Assembly (NCBI GenBank): GCA_001792305.1
Contig: MGGH01000023.1
Span: 1-34,346, forward strand
Length of the DNA stretch: 34,346 nucleotides
Reading direction: 5' to 3'
Origin: Candidatus Woesebacteria bacterium RIFCSPHIGHO2_01_FULL_39_23
Lineage (GTDB): Bacteria > Patescibacteriota > Microgenomatia > UBA8517
Shown here: in pieces, positions 1 to 9,852 of the stretch
How positions within the stretch are numbered: the stretch's first letter is position 1
How the letters are laid out: the number at the start of each line of letters is the position of its first letter
Notes under the pieces: generated by a model
Told to the model about the DNA's origin: nothing
What the model saw: only the letters and a program-made list of their open reading frames with translations
The model's database searches: none
Translations under genes and position numbers: made by a program

Positions 1-356
1 TCCTGAACAAAGTCCCAAATCTTTTGGTAAAGAGTTTGGCGGTCAAAATCGAACCGAGACTTTCCAGTTTCTTTTAAATGACGCTCAAATGTAATTTGCG
101 TTTCAAAGCCCGCGTGGTCGGTACCAGGTACCCAGAGGGTACTAAACCCTTGCATCCGCTTCCACCTAATCAGCAAGTCTTCAATGGCTATCATTAGCAC
201 GTTGCCGGTGTGCATTTTCCCGCTTGCGTTGGGGAGAGGAAGGACTATCGTATATGGTTTTGTATTTTTATCGACTTTTGGAGTAAAAGCTCCGGATGCT
301 TCCCAGAGTTCATAAATTTTTTCCTCGTACTTTTTGTGGTTGTAAACTTTGTCCAT
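1..356 (-). CDS. valS: Valyl-tRNA synthetase, N-terminal part (partial)
   Basis: Class I aminoacyl-tRNA synthetase that charges tRNA-Val. Only the first 118 codons are inside the window; the gene runs off at position 1. The visible part starts MDKVYNHKKYEEKIYELWE and carries the nucleotide-binding HIGH-type signature as KMHTGN (residues 48-52) in the context PLPNASGKMHTGN. It is followed by the family block WVPGTDHAGFETQ (residues 76-88). The last residue of the HIGH motif is Asn rather than His. The ATG at 356 is the only sensible start and lies 11 bases after a TATAAT box. tsaD ends 107 bases upstream in the same direction, but valS appears to have its own promoter. Identification is secure from these blocks; editing and C-terminal domains cannot be seen. 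Confidence 0.93.
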   Translation of the reverse strand, partial: MDKVYNHKKYEEKIYELWEASGAFTPKVDKNTKPYTIVLPLPNASGKMHTGNVLMIAIEDLLIRWKRMQGFSTLWVPGTDHAGFETQITFERHLKETGKSRFDFDRQTLYQKIWDFVQ

Positions 357-367
357 GTTATTGGGAT

Positions 368-396
368 ATTATACCGTCTTTAACTCTGAATCACAA
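368..396 (-). promoter_or_regulatory. Promoter of valS
   Basis: On the minus strand TTGTGA (396-391) and a perfect TATAAT (373-368) are separated by 17 bases. The end of the -10 box is 11 bases from the valS ATG, so the predicted 5' leader is only a few bases. Confidence 0.6.
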
Positions 397-463
397 AAGC
401 TATATTTTGATTCTAACACGTGTAATACTATAAGTCCTAAGTCGCTCCAAAAGGAAAGCTCTA

Positions 464-1525
464 CTATTCCCAAGCAAATTTTTCGTCGACCTTTGCTCTT
501 GGAACTCTGTCAATCAAGTCAAGGTTAGTTGATGTTACAATTTCTCCTCTTTGGAATTTAAAGTGAGCGGCTATACCAATCATTGCTGCATTATCAGTGC
601 ATAATTTTTTAGAGTAGGGGATAGATAAAATAATTTTTCTTTCTTTGCAAATTTTTCTTATTCTTTTTCTTAAGTTTATGTTAGCAGACACTCCTCCCGT
701 CAAAAAAAACTCCTTGACTTTATGTGCATCTAATACCTTTCGAACAAGTCTTTCGACATGTTGAAATGTTTTGTCTTGAAAAGAGGCGGCAAGGTTATGA
801 ACCTTCTCTTTAGTAAGAGGTTGCTCGCTTTGTACCAGTTTGTACATTGCTGTTTTTATTCCTGAGTAACTGAATCTTAGTCTGTTTTCTTTGCCCAGCA
901 TTGGTGTGGGTAAATTATAAGTTTTTGGATTGCCTTCTTTCGCCATTATTTCAAGAACAGACCCTCCTGGATAACCCAAGCCCAGCATTCTGGCGGCTTT
1001 ATCAAGTGCTTCTCCTAAGGTGTCATCTACTGTGTATGCAATAATTTCATAAGTTCCTACTTGTTTTATTAAAACTAGCTGGGTAGTTCCTCCTGAGGCA
1101 ACCAAACCAATTGCTGGAAATCCGACAACTTCATTTGGTTTTTGTTGCCGTGAAGTTTTAGGTCTCGCAAGGACGCTTAATAAATGACCCTCTACATGAT
1201 TTATTGCAATAAAAGGCTTGTTAAGGAGTAAACTAATCTCTTTTGCCTTGTTGAGGCCCACTTCGATAGCTATGGCGAGCCCTGGCCCAGTGGCGGCGGC
1301 TATGGCACTAATACTGCCCATATCACACTTGGCGATTGATATGGCTTTTGATATAACCCAATCTATGTGCTCTTGATGGGCTCTTTTAGCAAGGGAAGGG
1401 TAGACACCGCCCCATTTGGCGTGAAGCGAAGCTTGTGACCAAATAATATTTGACAAAACTTTAGTTCCTTGCGTTACAGCTGCGGCTGTCTCGTCAGTAG
1501 ACGTGTCTATTGCAAGAATTTTCAT
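464..1525 (-). CDS. tsaD: tRNA threonylcarbamoyladenosine transferase TsaD
   Basis: TsaD (Kae1/Qri7/YgjD family) transfers the threonylcarbamoyl group to A37 of ANN-decoding tRNAs, working with TsaC, TsaB and TsaE. The protein is about 353 residues, the usual length. It shows the N-terminal MKILAIDTSTDETA ASKHA phosphate-binding strand, the metal-binding HVEGH (about 110-114), ASGGTTQLV, DDTLGEALDKAARMLGLGYPGG, SYSGIKTA, GGVSAN and the late CTDNAAMIG aspartate motif. The family's SGGHT block reads SGGTT here. The frame could be extended to a TTG at 1537, but the ATG at 1525 forms a 4-base ATGA overlap with the stop of the upstream tsaC-tsaE gene and begins exactly at the conserved N terminus, so it is preferred. 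tsaC-tsaE and tsaD form a translationally coupled t6A operon; no TsaB is present in the window. Confidence 0.94.
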   Translation of the reverse strand: MKILAIDTSTDETAAAVTQGTKVLSNIIWSQASLHAKWGGVYPSLAKRAHQEHIDWVISKAISIAKCDMGSISAIAAATGPGLAIAIEVGLNKAKEISLLLNKPFIAINHVEGHLLSVLARPKTSRQQKPNEVVGFPAIGLVASGGTTQLVLIKQVGTYEIIAYTVDDTLGEALDKAARMLGLGYPGGSVLEIMAKEGNPKTYNLPTPMLGKENRLRFSYSGIKTAMYKLVQSEQPLTKEKVHNLAASFQDKTFQHVERLVRKVLDAHKVKEFFLTGGVSANINLRKRIRKICKERKIILSIPYSKKLCTDNAAMIGIAAHFKFQRGEIVTSTNLDLIDRVPRAKVDEKFAWE

Positions 1526-2577
1526 AAAGTACCCCAAGAAACGATTCTCTCATTATCTCCTCTAGCGTATTCTATTTTGACCCATATGATTATTGCTTCT
1601 TCACTATGTTTTCTAACCTCATCGGCAACTCTGTCGGCCCATTCGACCACAATAACACTTTTGTCTGTAATTTTTTTTCCAAAGCCCAGATTTACAAGCT
1701 CTTTATCTGAAGACATTCTCCAACAATCAAAGTGAAGTAGTTTTCCGTGGTCATATTCTTCTTCAAGATTATAAGTGGGGGATACGACCTCATCCTTTAT
1801 CCCCATTGCGCGAGCTAGCCCTTTTGTAAAGACGGTTTTTCCTACCCCCATTGGTCCCTCTAAGGCAAAGACCAATGCTCTTTGCCCGAAGTACTTTTCA
1901 ATTTTTTGCCAGAGTTCTTTCCCTATATTTTGGGTACTTTCTTCGCTTCTACTTAGTACTTCGTTTTTGTCTTTTAGTCTGATTTCTCCCTGTCGCAGTA
2001 TTGCTGGATCGTCGATTGTCGTGTCAATGACAGTAGAAGCTTCCCGGTAAGGAATCTCGCCGACATCAACAATCAGATCAATCAGCCCTTTTTGTTTAAT
2101 TGAGAGAAAATCTAACAAGTCATTAATTTTAAAAGGCCTTTTTTGGTAACTTGCATTTGCTGAAGTGGTAGTAATGGGCTTGCCCAACCTTTTTATTACA
2201 TCCAGAGTCAATTTGTGGTCTGTTATAAATATCCCCAAGGTCCCAATGTCGGATTCTATTCCAAGGGCAACTTTATGTTTACCATTGCAAACAATTGTGA
2301 CTGGTCCGGGGTAAAAGTTTTTATAAAGATTAAGTGCGGTTTGATTCATTTTGACGAAACCTCGCGCCATTTTAAGGTCGGCAACGCCGACTGAAAACGG
2401 CTTTCCAAACGGCCTATTTTTATATTTAATTAATTTTTGGACTGCTGCATAGTTTGTTGCATCGACAGCTGCTATATAGACAGTCTCAGTCGGCATAATA
2501 ACAAGCCCACCATTTCTTAAATTATCTACAATTTTGACTGTATTTATTTGATTTTTTTTAAGTACTTTCATTTTCAC
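1522..2577 (-). CDS. Fused TsaC (Sua5/YrdC) - TsaE protein
   Basis: A 351-residue fusion of two t6A enzymes. Residues about 10-200 are a YrdC/TsaC domain that makes threonylcarbamoyl-AMP: MPTETVY (28-34), KNRPFGKPFSV (53-63), PGPVT, TTTSANAS (137-144), ASTVID and RQGEIR. Residues about 215-351 are a TsaE P-loop ATPase: Walker A GPMGVGKT (241-248), SPTYNLEEEYDHGKLLHFDCW and VVEWADR, all TsaE hallmarks. The usual TsaC block PTETVYGL reads PTETVYIA, a substitution near the active site. The start is GTG 2577 or ATG 2571; they differ by two residues. The stop overlaps the tsaD ATG (ATGA), so it is cotranscribed with tsaD. Each domain is individually certain; the fusion is directly visible as one uninterrupted frame. 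Confidence 0.9.
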   Translation of the reverse strand: MKMKVLKKNQINTVKIVDNLRNGGLVIMPTETVYIAAVDATNYAAVQKLIKYKNRPFGKPFSVGVADLKMARGFVKMNQTALNLYKNFYPGPVTIVCNGKHKVALGIESDIGTLGIFITDHKLTLDVIKRLGKPITTTSANASYQKRPFKINDLLDFLSIKQKGLIDLIVDVGEIPYREASTVIDTTIDDPAILRQGEIRLKDKNEVLSRSEESTQNIGKELWQKIEKYFGQRALVFALEGPMGVGKTVFTKGLARAMGIKDEVVSPTYNLEEEYDHGKLLHFDCWRMSSDKELVNLGFGKKITDKSVIVVEWADRVADEVRKHSEEAIIIWVKIEYARGDNERIVSWGTL

Positions 2578-2749
2578 AATGTCTAATTAATATTAACCTT
2601 TTTGACATAGACTTCCTTGATTTTCGTTACAACCGTAAACTCCGGTTTTAAGCAATAAAGGTTAACTTAAGATAAACTATTTTACTCGTTGCGAATTTTG
2701 TCTTAGAAAGTAAATATTACACAATTTTACCACGAAAGCTCTTTATTTT

Positions 2750-3130
2750 TTATATTTTGTTCCAGTCGTCAAGTTTTAAGCCTTTTATAAAAGAGTAGTG
2801 TTTGACGTTTGAAGTGACCAAGGTTAAATCTTCTTCTACAGCAGTCGCCGCTATTAAAGCATCGGGAATTTGAAGCCCGTGCGAAAGAAAATACTTTTTC
2901 ATCAAGTTAAACATTGTGACTCCGATCTGAGGGTTAAGTGGCACGAGTTCAATTTTTGATAGCAATTTTTCTACGTTTCTTTGTTCATTTTTATTTCGGG
3001 AACCCTGGATGAGTTCTGCAGCGGTGATGACCGAGCAAGGCAAGGTGGTTTCACTTTGAAGGAATTGCTGTGCCCGAGGAACCTTCCTGTAGTAGTCAAC
3101 AAAAACAGTGGTGTCAAGGAGTCGGTTCAT
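2750..3130 (-). CDS. PIN-domain toxin, VapC family
   Basis: A 126-residue PIN-domain ribonuclease of the VapC type, expected to cleave RNA when not held by its antitoxin. It opens with MNRLLDTTVFVDYYR, giving the first acidic residue of the PIN site. ITAAELIQGSR supplies the conserved Glu, and GLQIPDALIAATAVEEDLTLVTSN supplies the third and fourth acidic positions. The frame could reach a GTG at 3148, but the ATG at 3130 matches the usual VapC N terminus. This start lies inside the end of the upstream Phd-like gene (17-base overlap), the classic antitoxin-toxin coupling. RNA target unknown. Confidence 0.86.
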   Translation of the reverse strand: MNRLLDTTVFVDYYRKVPRAQQFLQSETTLPCSVITAAELIQGSRNKNEQRNVEKLLSKIELVPLNPQIGVTMFNLMKKYFLSHGLQIPDALIAATAVEEDLTLVTSNVKHYSFIKGLKLDDWNKI

Positions 3131-3383
3131 ACCTGTTTTTCCACTCACTTCTTATTTTGGTGACCCATTTTGCCGAATCTTGCATATCCCTTCTATTTGC
3201 CCACATGCCAAATCCAGGGAAATCTCTCCTTTTTTTTGTTGGGGTTACACTCTTACTTACTGGGACAAGTTGAGCTTTAGCCTTCCCGAATTTTGTAATG
3301 ATAAAAGTTTTATTTCCCACAGCGACTTTTTCAATTATTTCAGCTAAATTATTTCTAGTTTCTTTAATAGTTATTGTTTGCAC
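3114..3383 (-). CDS. Phd/YefM-type antitoxin
   Basis: An 89-residue partner of the downstream VapC-like toxin. The N-terminal half (TITIKETRNNLAEIIEKVA, then FIITKFGKAKAQLVPV) is the Phd/YefM DNA-binding fold: short strands around 'I...ETR.NL.E.I..V' and 'I.TK.GK..A.LVP'. The C-terminal half, rich in charged and aromatic residues, would wrap the toxin. The start is a GTG at 3383, only 6 bases after a consensus-spaced promoter, so the mRNA is probably leaderless. Such antitoxins usually repress their own operon; short palindromes and a repeated 8-mer around the -35 box (see the promoter entry) are candidate binding sites. Family call from pattern recognition, not a database search. Confidence 0.82.
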   Translation of the reverse strand: MQTITIKETRNNLAEIIEKVAVGNKTFIITKFGKAKAQLVPVSKSVTPTKKRRDFPGFGMWANRRDMQDSAKWVTKIRSEWKNRYEPTP

Positions 3384-3389
3384 AAGATG

Positions 3390-3437
3390 ATAATAAAATA
3401 TTTTGTGAACTTTGTCAACGTTGTAACTTTGTACAAA
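3390..3437 (-). promoter_or_regulatory. Toxin-antitoxin promoter with operator-like repeats
   Basis: On the minus strand TTGACA (3418-3413), a 17-base spacer, then TATTAT (3395-3390), 6 bases before the antitoxin GTG. Overlapping or next to the -35 box are the palindromes CAACGTTG (3416-3423) and TTTGTACAAA (3428-3437) and two copies of aactttgt (3408-3415 and 3425-3432). These are plausible sites for autoregulation. The promoter is seen in the sequence; the operator role is inferred. Confidence 0.65.
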
Positions 3438-5171
3438 CTATTGAGCAGGAGCAATACCGCGAAGAAATACTGCTTGCCAAGGCCTATAATTACTTACAAA
3501 TTGTTTTTTGTAAATTTCCTCTCCGTTTCGCTCGACAGAATAGTCAAAAACAACTTTAGCTCCCCAGGCCTTGTGTTCTATTTGTTTGACAACTCCCGAG
3601 GGAAGTGTCGGGTCATCTTGGTAAAGGTCCACGGGAGGAGCTATCGAACTTAATATTACTGGTTTTGTAGTTGTTGCAATTCTGCCGTCGTTGGTACCGT
3701 AAAACTCGAACCTTAGAGTCATATTTTTTGTGTCGGTGAATGCTTGTATAAGAATGTGCCCCGGCGTGTCGTTTTTGACCTTTAAGTCTGTTGTTGGAGT
3801 ATAAACGGTAGCATCGAGTCCAGGTTTGCTATCCTGCTCGTAATAGTAAACTCTATAAGAATGAGCACGGCGCTCGATAATGGGAAGACCTGAGTTCAAG
3901 GCAGCTCTGAAAAAAGTTGTTGATACCTGGCATACTCCTCCGCCGTCACCCAAAATTGTCTTTCCGTCTTTGATTACATAAGCGGACTTATATCCGGTGT
4001 ATCGCGATACGTCGCCAAGGGCTTCATTGAACGAAAAAGTTTCTCCGGGCGCAATTAAAACGCCGTTGAGGCGGCTTGCAGCCAGGTCGATATTGTGGAC
4101 TCTCCCTGGAATTGAACCTTTGAATTTTGATGTTCCCACCCCAAGAAGCTCTTTGATACCGAGATTATTTATATCTTCTGTTTTTATAGAGGGTACTGTA
4201 GTTTTTACAGGTATACTTAAAGTGGTTACTGTTTTTTCTGTTGTCTCAAATTCCTCCAACACCTTAATCAAACTTGAAAGAAAATCTTCAGTTTTAACTC
4301 CGACCCCCTCCTTGGAGGGTTTGAATTCTTTTACTTTTTCCTCGCTTTCGATAAACACAGGGTTTTGAGGTTCTCGTTCAATGTATTTGGATATTTCGGC
4401 AATCTTCTGAGATATCTTTTGAGTGTCAAAACTACCTTTTTCAAGGAAGGGAATAATGTCTTTATCTTCAAGTACCATTTTAAAATTTTCAAACTCAATA
4501 TCGATACTTTTGCCACTCAAGCTTTCAGCACGTTTATAGAGAACTTTAGATTCCTCATCACTTAGGCTTGGGTCAATTGAAAAGGTTTTTATTACAATCG
4601 GGCCGAAATTGTTGAGGGAGAAACTGTCTTGTATTTCCTTTTCGATTTCCACTTGATTTATTTGAGTGCCTGGTTTTCCTTTATTTACAACAATCACGCC
4701 GTTGTCAGTTTTTTGAACGTTGGGGTAGACAGGCTCAATTGTGACTTGCTCTGCGATAACACCAAGATTTTCTTTAAGTTTTATGTGGTCTAAACTGTAC
4801 ATAAGAGAAAAGTCATGTTTAACAAAAGGGGCTTTTATAATATCTAGAAGATCTGTTCCTACTTTTCCGCTTCTGCCGAATCTAAATGCTTTTTCGACAG
4901 ACCTATCAAGATCGTAAGAAAAATTTATTGATGAAAGCGGTATTTTGTAGGATTGTGATTGGTGCAAAAATGTGATTTCGGAAGGATATACAAAGTTGTT
5001 GACAATTTTCTCTTTTGCTTCACTAGTCGTCAGGCCAGCCATGTCAATGTTATTGACAGATATCCCCGGATATATTTTCTCGGAATAGCCGATTGTGTAG
5101 AGTGAATACAAAGAAAAAGTTGAAACCAGAACAATTAAGGGTGGTAAAAGATAGTTTTTTATTTTTTTCAT
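3438..5171 (-). CDS. VanW-family cell-surface protein (YoaR-like)
   Basis: A 577-residue protein with one N-terminal membrane segment (about residues 8-28), so the bulk lies outside the membrane. Residues 30-330 contain two putative peptidoglycan-binding-4 type modules (YPGISVNNIDMAGLT...EAKEKI and a second region with EGVGVKTEDF). Residues about 340-470 form the VanW domain: GSIPGRVHNI, LIAPGETFSFNEALGDVS, GGGVCQVSTTFFRAAL (410-425), RRAHSYRVYYY and GLDATVYTPTTDLKVKND. The last hundred residues resemble a short beta module. Biochemical role is unknown for the family; a function in wall binding or remodelling is inferred. It starts 34 bases from the divergent solute-binding protein gene. Confidence 0.88.
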   Translation of the reverse strand: MKKIKNYLLPPLIVLVSTFSLYSLYTIGYSEKIYPGISVNNIDMAGLTTSEAKEKIVNNFVYPSEITFLHQSQSYKIPLSSINFSYDLDRSVEKAFRFGRSGKVGTDLLDIIKAPFVKHDFSLMYSLDHIKLKENLGVIAEQVTIEPVYPNVQKTDNGVIVVNKGKPGTQINQVEIEKEIQDSFSLNNFGPIVIKTFSIDPSLSDEESKVLYKRAESLSGKSIDIEFENFKMVLEDKDIIPFLEKGSFDTQKISQKIAEISKYIEREPQNPVFIESEEKVKEFKPSKEGVGVKTEDFLSSLIKVLEEFETTEKTVTTLSIPVKTTVPSIKTEDINNLGIKELLGVGTSKFKGSIPGRVHNIDLAASRLNGVLIAPGETFSFNEALGDVSRYTGYKSAYVIKDGKTILGDGGGVCQVSTTFFRAALNSGLPIIERRAHSYRVYYYEQDSKPGLDATVYTPTTDLKVKNDTPGHILIQAFTDTKNMTLRFEFYGTNDGRIATTTKPVILSSIAPPVDLYQDDPTLPSGVVKQIEHKAWGAKVVFDYSVERNGEEIYKKQFVSNYRPWQAVFLRGIAPAQ

Positions 5172-5184
5172 TAACCTTGTTGCT

Positions 5185-5195
5185 TATGATATCAT
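5185..5195. promoter_or_regulatory. Palindromic element in a divergent promoter gap
   Basis: The 34 bases between the divergent starts at 5171 and 5206 contain the perfect palindrome ATGATATCAT (5186-5195). It includes a -10-like TATGAT on the plus strand (5185-5190) and TATCAT on the minus strand. No clear -35 was found for either side. A shared promoter or operator is inferred. Confidence 0.35.
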
Positions 5196-5205
5196 GTAAG
5201 AAAAT

Positions 5206-6501
5206 ATGCTAAGGCTTCCAAAAAAGATTTTGCTTCTACCCATAGTAATAATAATCGTCCTTCTCGTCTTACTCGTTATAAGATCTCTGGGAGGAGGAAC
5301 TCCGGGTGGCCAGGAAGGTAAAGAGATTGTTTGGTGGGGTAATACAATGGATGAAAGCTTGGCAAGGTTTTTAATTGAGGAATATACCCAGGACCATTCG
5401 GATATAAAGATTACTTATGAGAAAAAACCAGCTGACGATTACAGAGAAAGGTTGACTAACGCCATTGCAAAGGGTGAAGGGCCGGATATCTTTCGACTTC
5501 ACAACACTTGGATACCTATGTTTAAAAAAGATCTTGATCCTATGCCGGGTAACGTAATGACTGCAGAAGAGTTTTCAAAAACTTTTTACCAAGTGGCTTC
5601 AGCCGACCTCTCTAGCGGCAATGGAATGCTGGGTATGCCTTTGGAGTTTGACAACTTGGGACTTTTTATAAATGAGGATATATTTGCTTTATCAGGTCTT
5701 TCTGTTCCCGAAATCTGGGATGATTTTAGAAGCATAGTGCCGTCTTTTATAGTCAGAGACAATAGAAACAGAATCCAGCAGTCGGCTATCGCTTTGGGTG
5801 AAACAGAAAATGTAGACCACTGGCCGGAGTTTGTAGCTACTTTAATGCTTCAAAACGGAGTCCGTCTTTCAAACCCAGTTGGAGGTAATGCCGAGGACGT
5901 TCTGACTTATTACAATACTTTCCAAACCAGGGAGAGAGTTTGGGATACAGCCTTGCCTCGCTCGACCGAGTATTTTGCCCAAGGAAAGCTTGCCATGTAT
6001 TTTGGCCCCGCTTGGCGAGCCTTGCAGATAAGAAATATTAATCCCGACCTGAAGTTTAAAGTTGTGCCTGTTCCGCAGTTACCTACAGATGAACTCGTTG
6101 AGAGACCTACTGCGACGTACTCCGTGTATTGGGTTGAGGGTGTGTGGAACAGGAGTCAGTCAAAACGTGCTGCTTGGGAGTTTTTGAAATTTATTTCATC
6201 AAAAGAGATAATGGATGCTCTTTACCAAAAAGCGCTTAATGAAGGCCATGTAATTTCTCCTCCGTCTAGGGTTGATATGGGAGGGGAATTTGAAGACCAT
6301 CCATACTTTGGTACGGCTATTAAACAGTCTTCTTTTGCACAGACGTGGTATTTAGCAGATAATACCAACGATGGGCCGACAGGGATAAATACGCAACTTA
6401 ACACTTTTTTTAAAGAAGCCTTGAAAAGAGGGTCGATCGGAAATCTCCCGAGTGAGATAACTAAAGTTCTAAGTCAATATGGCCTCAATCCCCAAAAGTA
6501 A
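5206..6501 (+). CDS. Membrane-anchored extracellular solute-binding protein (family 1)
   Basis: A 431-residue relative of sugar-binding proteins of ABC importers. An uncleaved-looking N-terminal hydrophobic segment (about residues 7-26, no lipobox Cys) is followed by EIVWWGNTMDES at the start of lobe 1. GEGPDIFRLHNTWIPMF, the ligand-site block GMPLEFDNLGLFINEDIF, KLAMYFGPAWRALQIR and AAWEFLKFISSKEIM follow; these are typical of this family. No permease or ATPase gene is nearby, so if it feeds an importer the partners are elsewhere. The start ATG at 5206 is close to the divergent VanW gene. The last 23 bases overlap the next gene. Ligand unknown. Confidence 0.85.
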   Translation: MLRLPKKILLLPIVIIIVLLVLLVIRSLGGGTPGGQEGKEIVWWGNTMDESLARFLIEEYTQDHSDIKITYEKKPADDYRERLTNAIAKGEGPDIFRLHNTWIPMFKKDLDPMPGNVMTAEEFSKTFYQVASADLSSGNGMLGMPLEFDNLGLFINEDIFALSGLSVPEIWDDFRSIVPSFIVRDNRNRIQQSAIALGETENVDHWPEFVATLMLQNGVRLSNPVGGNAEDVLTYYNTFQTRERVWDTALPRSTEYFAQGKLAMYFGPAWRALQIRNINPDLKFKVVPVPQLPTDELVERPTATYSVYWVEGVWNRSQSKRAAWEFLKFISSKEIMDALYQKALNEGHVISPPSRVDMGGEFEDHPYFGTAIKQSSFAQTWYLADNTNDGPTGINTQLNTFFKEALKRGSIGNLPSEITKVLSQYGLNPQK

Positions 6502-6970
6502 GCTTGACCAGGTTGTAAAAAAGATAGCGAAAAAACTTTCCAGCCAGCAATATGCAATAAGAGGCACGGCGAGCGCTGTTTTGCAAGGATTTGATATGGA
6601 GGTTGATGATATTGATGTAATTGGTAACAAGGAAACTGTACTTTTTTGCAATCAAGCTTTTAGGAATAACTTGATCGACAAAGTTAGCTATAAAAAGTCA
6701 GAAAAGTTTAAATCTTATTTTGGCAAGTTTGAAATAAGTAATGTTTTAGTCGAAATATATGGAAATTGGCAAATAAAGAATGAAAATGGTAAATGGAGTG
6801 ATATTTTTGATGCTTCGATCGATGAAGTTGATATGGTAAATGTAACTGGGTTGGAGGTTAAGGTCACAAAAATAGAGACGGAACTAAAAATGTTTTCATT
6901 AATGTCGCGTTGGAGCGCTTATTGGAAATTAAAGAAACAAGCAGACAATAAACAGGCGAGGCTTATGTGA
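6479..6970 (+). CDS. Small nucleotidyltransferase-like protein
   Basis: A 163-residue protein that looks like a minimal nucleotidyltransferase-fold (MNT/DUF-type) domain. YAIRGTASAVLQGFDMEVDDIDVIGNK (about residues 25-51) gives a G-T/S-x-A...D-D-I-D-V pattern, matching the acidic pair that binds metal in this superfamily. The later stretch NVLVEIYGNWQI may supply the third acidic residue. The ATG at 6479 lies inside the end of the solute-binding protein gene (23-base overlap), suggesting translational coupling. No HEPN partner follows. It could be an orphan MNT-like antitoxin or a modifying enzyme; substrate unknown. Confidence 0.6.
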   Translation: MASIPKSKLDQVVKKIAKKLSSQQYAIRGTASAVLQGFDMEVDDIDVIGNKETVLFCNQAFRNNLIDKVSYKKSEKFKSYFGKFEISNVLVEIYGNWQIKNENGKWSDIFDASIDEVDMVNVTGLEVKVTKIETELKMFSLMSRWSAYWKLKKQADNKQARLM

Positions 6971-6997
6971 ATCAAGTGGTCTGTACCGATTTACTAC

Positions 6998-7027
6998 TTG
7001 ACAAGATTAGGCATCTATTATTACAAT
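6998..7027 (+). promoter_or_regulatory. Promoter of groES-groEL
   Basis: TTGACA (6998-7003), an 18-base spacer and TACAAT (7022-7027). The predicted transcription start (about 7033-7035) falls inside the inverted repeat listed next, and 51 bases separate the -10 box from the groES ATG. Confidence 0.65.
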
Positions 7028-7052
7028 AGCAGTCGATGTTGACGACTGCCAA
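7026..7052. promoter_or_regulatory. CIRCE-like operator upstream of groESL
   Basis: The inverted repeat reads aTAGCAGTC (7026-7034), nine bases (7035-7043), then GACTGCcaa (7044-7052). The classical CIRCE element bound by the heat-shock repressor HrcA is TTAGCACTC-N9-GAGTGCTAA. Fourteen of the 18 half-site bases agree, the spacer is exactly nine, and the main change (C to G at 7032, G to C at 7046) is symmetrical so pairing is kept. It overlaps the predicted start point of groESL transcription, as CIRCE usually does. HrcA itself is not in the window. Confidence 0.68.
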
Positions 7053-7078
7053 CATCAAATTGCATTTTTAAGACTTTT

Positions 7079-9844
<2,766 letters not shown>

Positions 9845-9852
9845 GCGTACAT

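Noticed and set aside
416-423. ACACGTGT palindrome upstream of valS
   Set aside because: Eight bases without flanking symmetry or a second copy; chance is sufficient.
2631-2647. Terminator from AACCG/CGGTT hairpin
   Set aside because: Only five pairs with a short T-run, and no plus-strand gene ends there.
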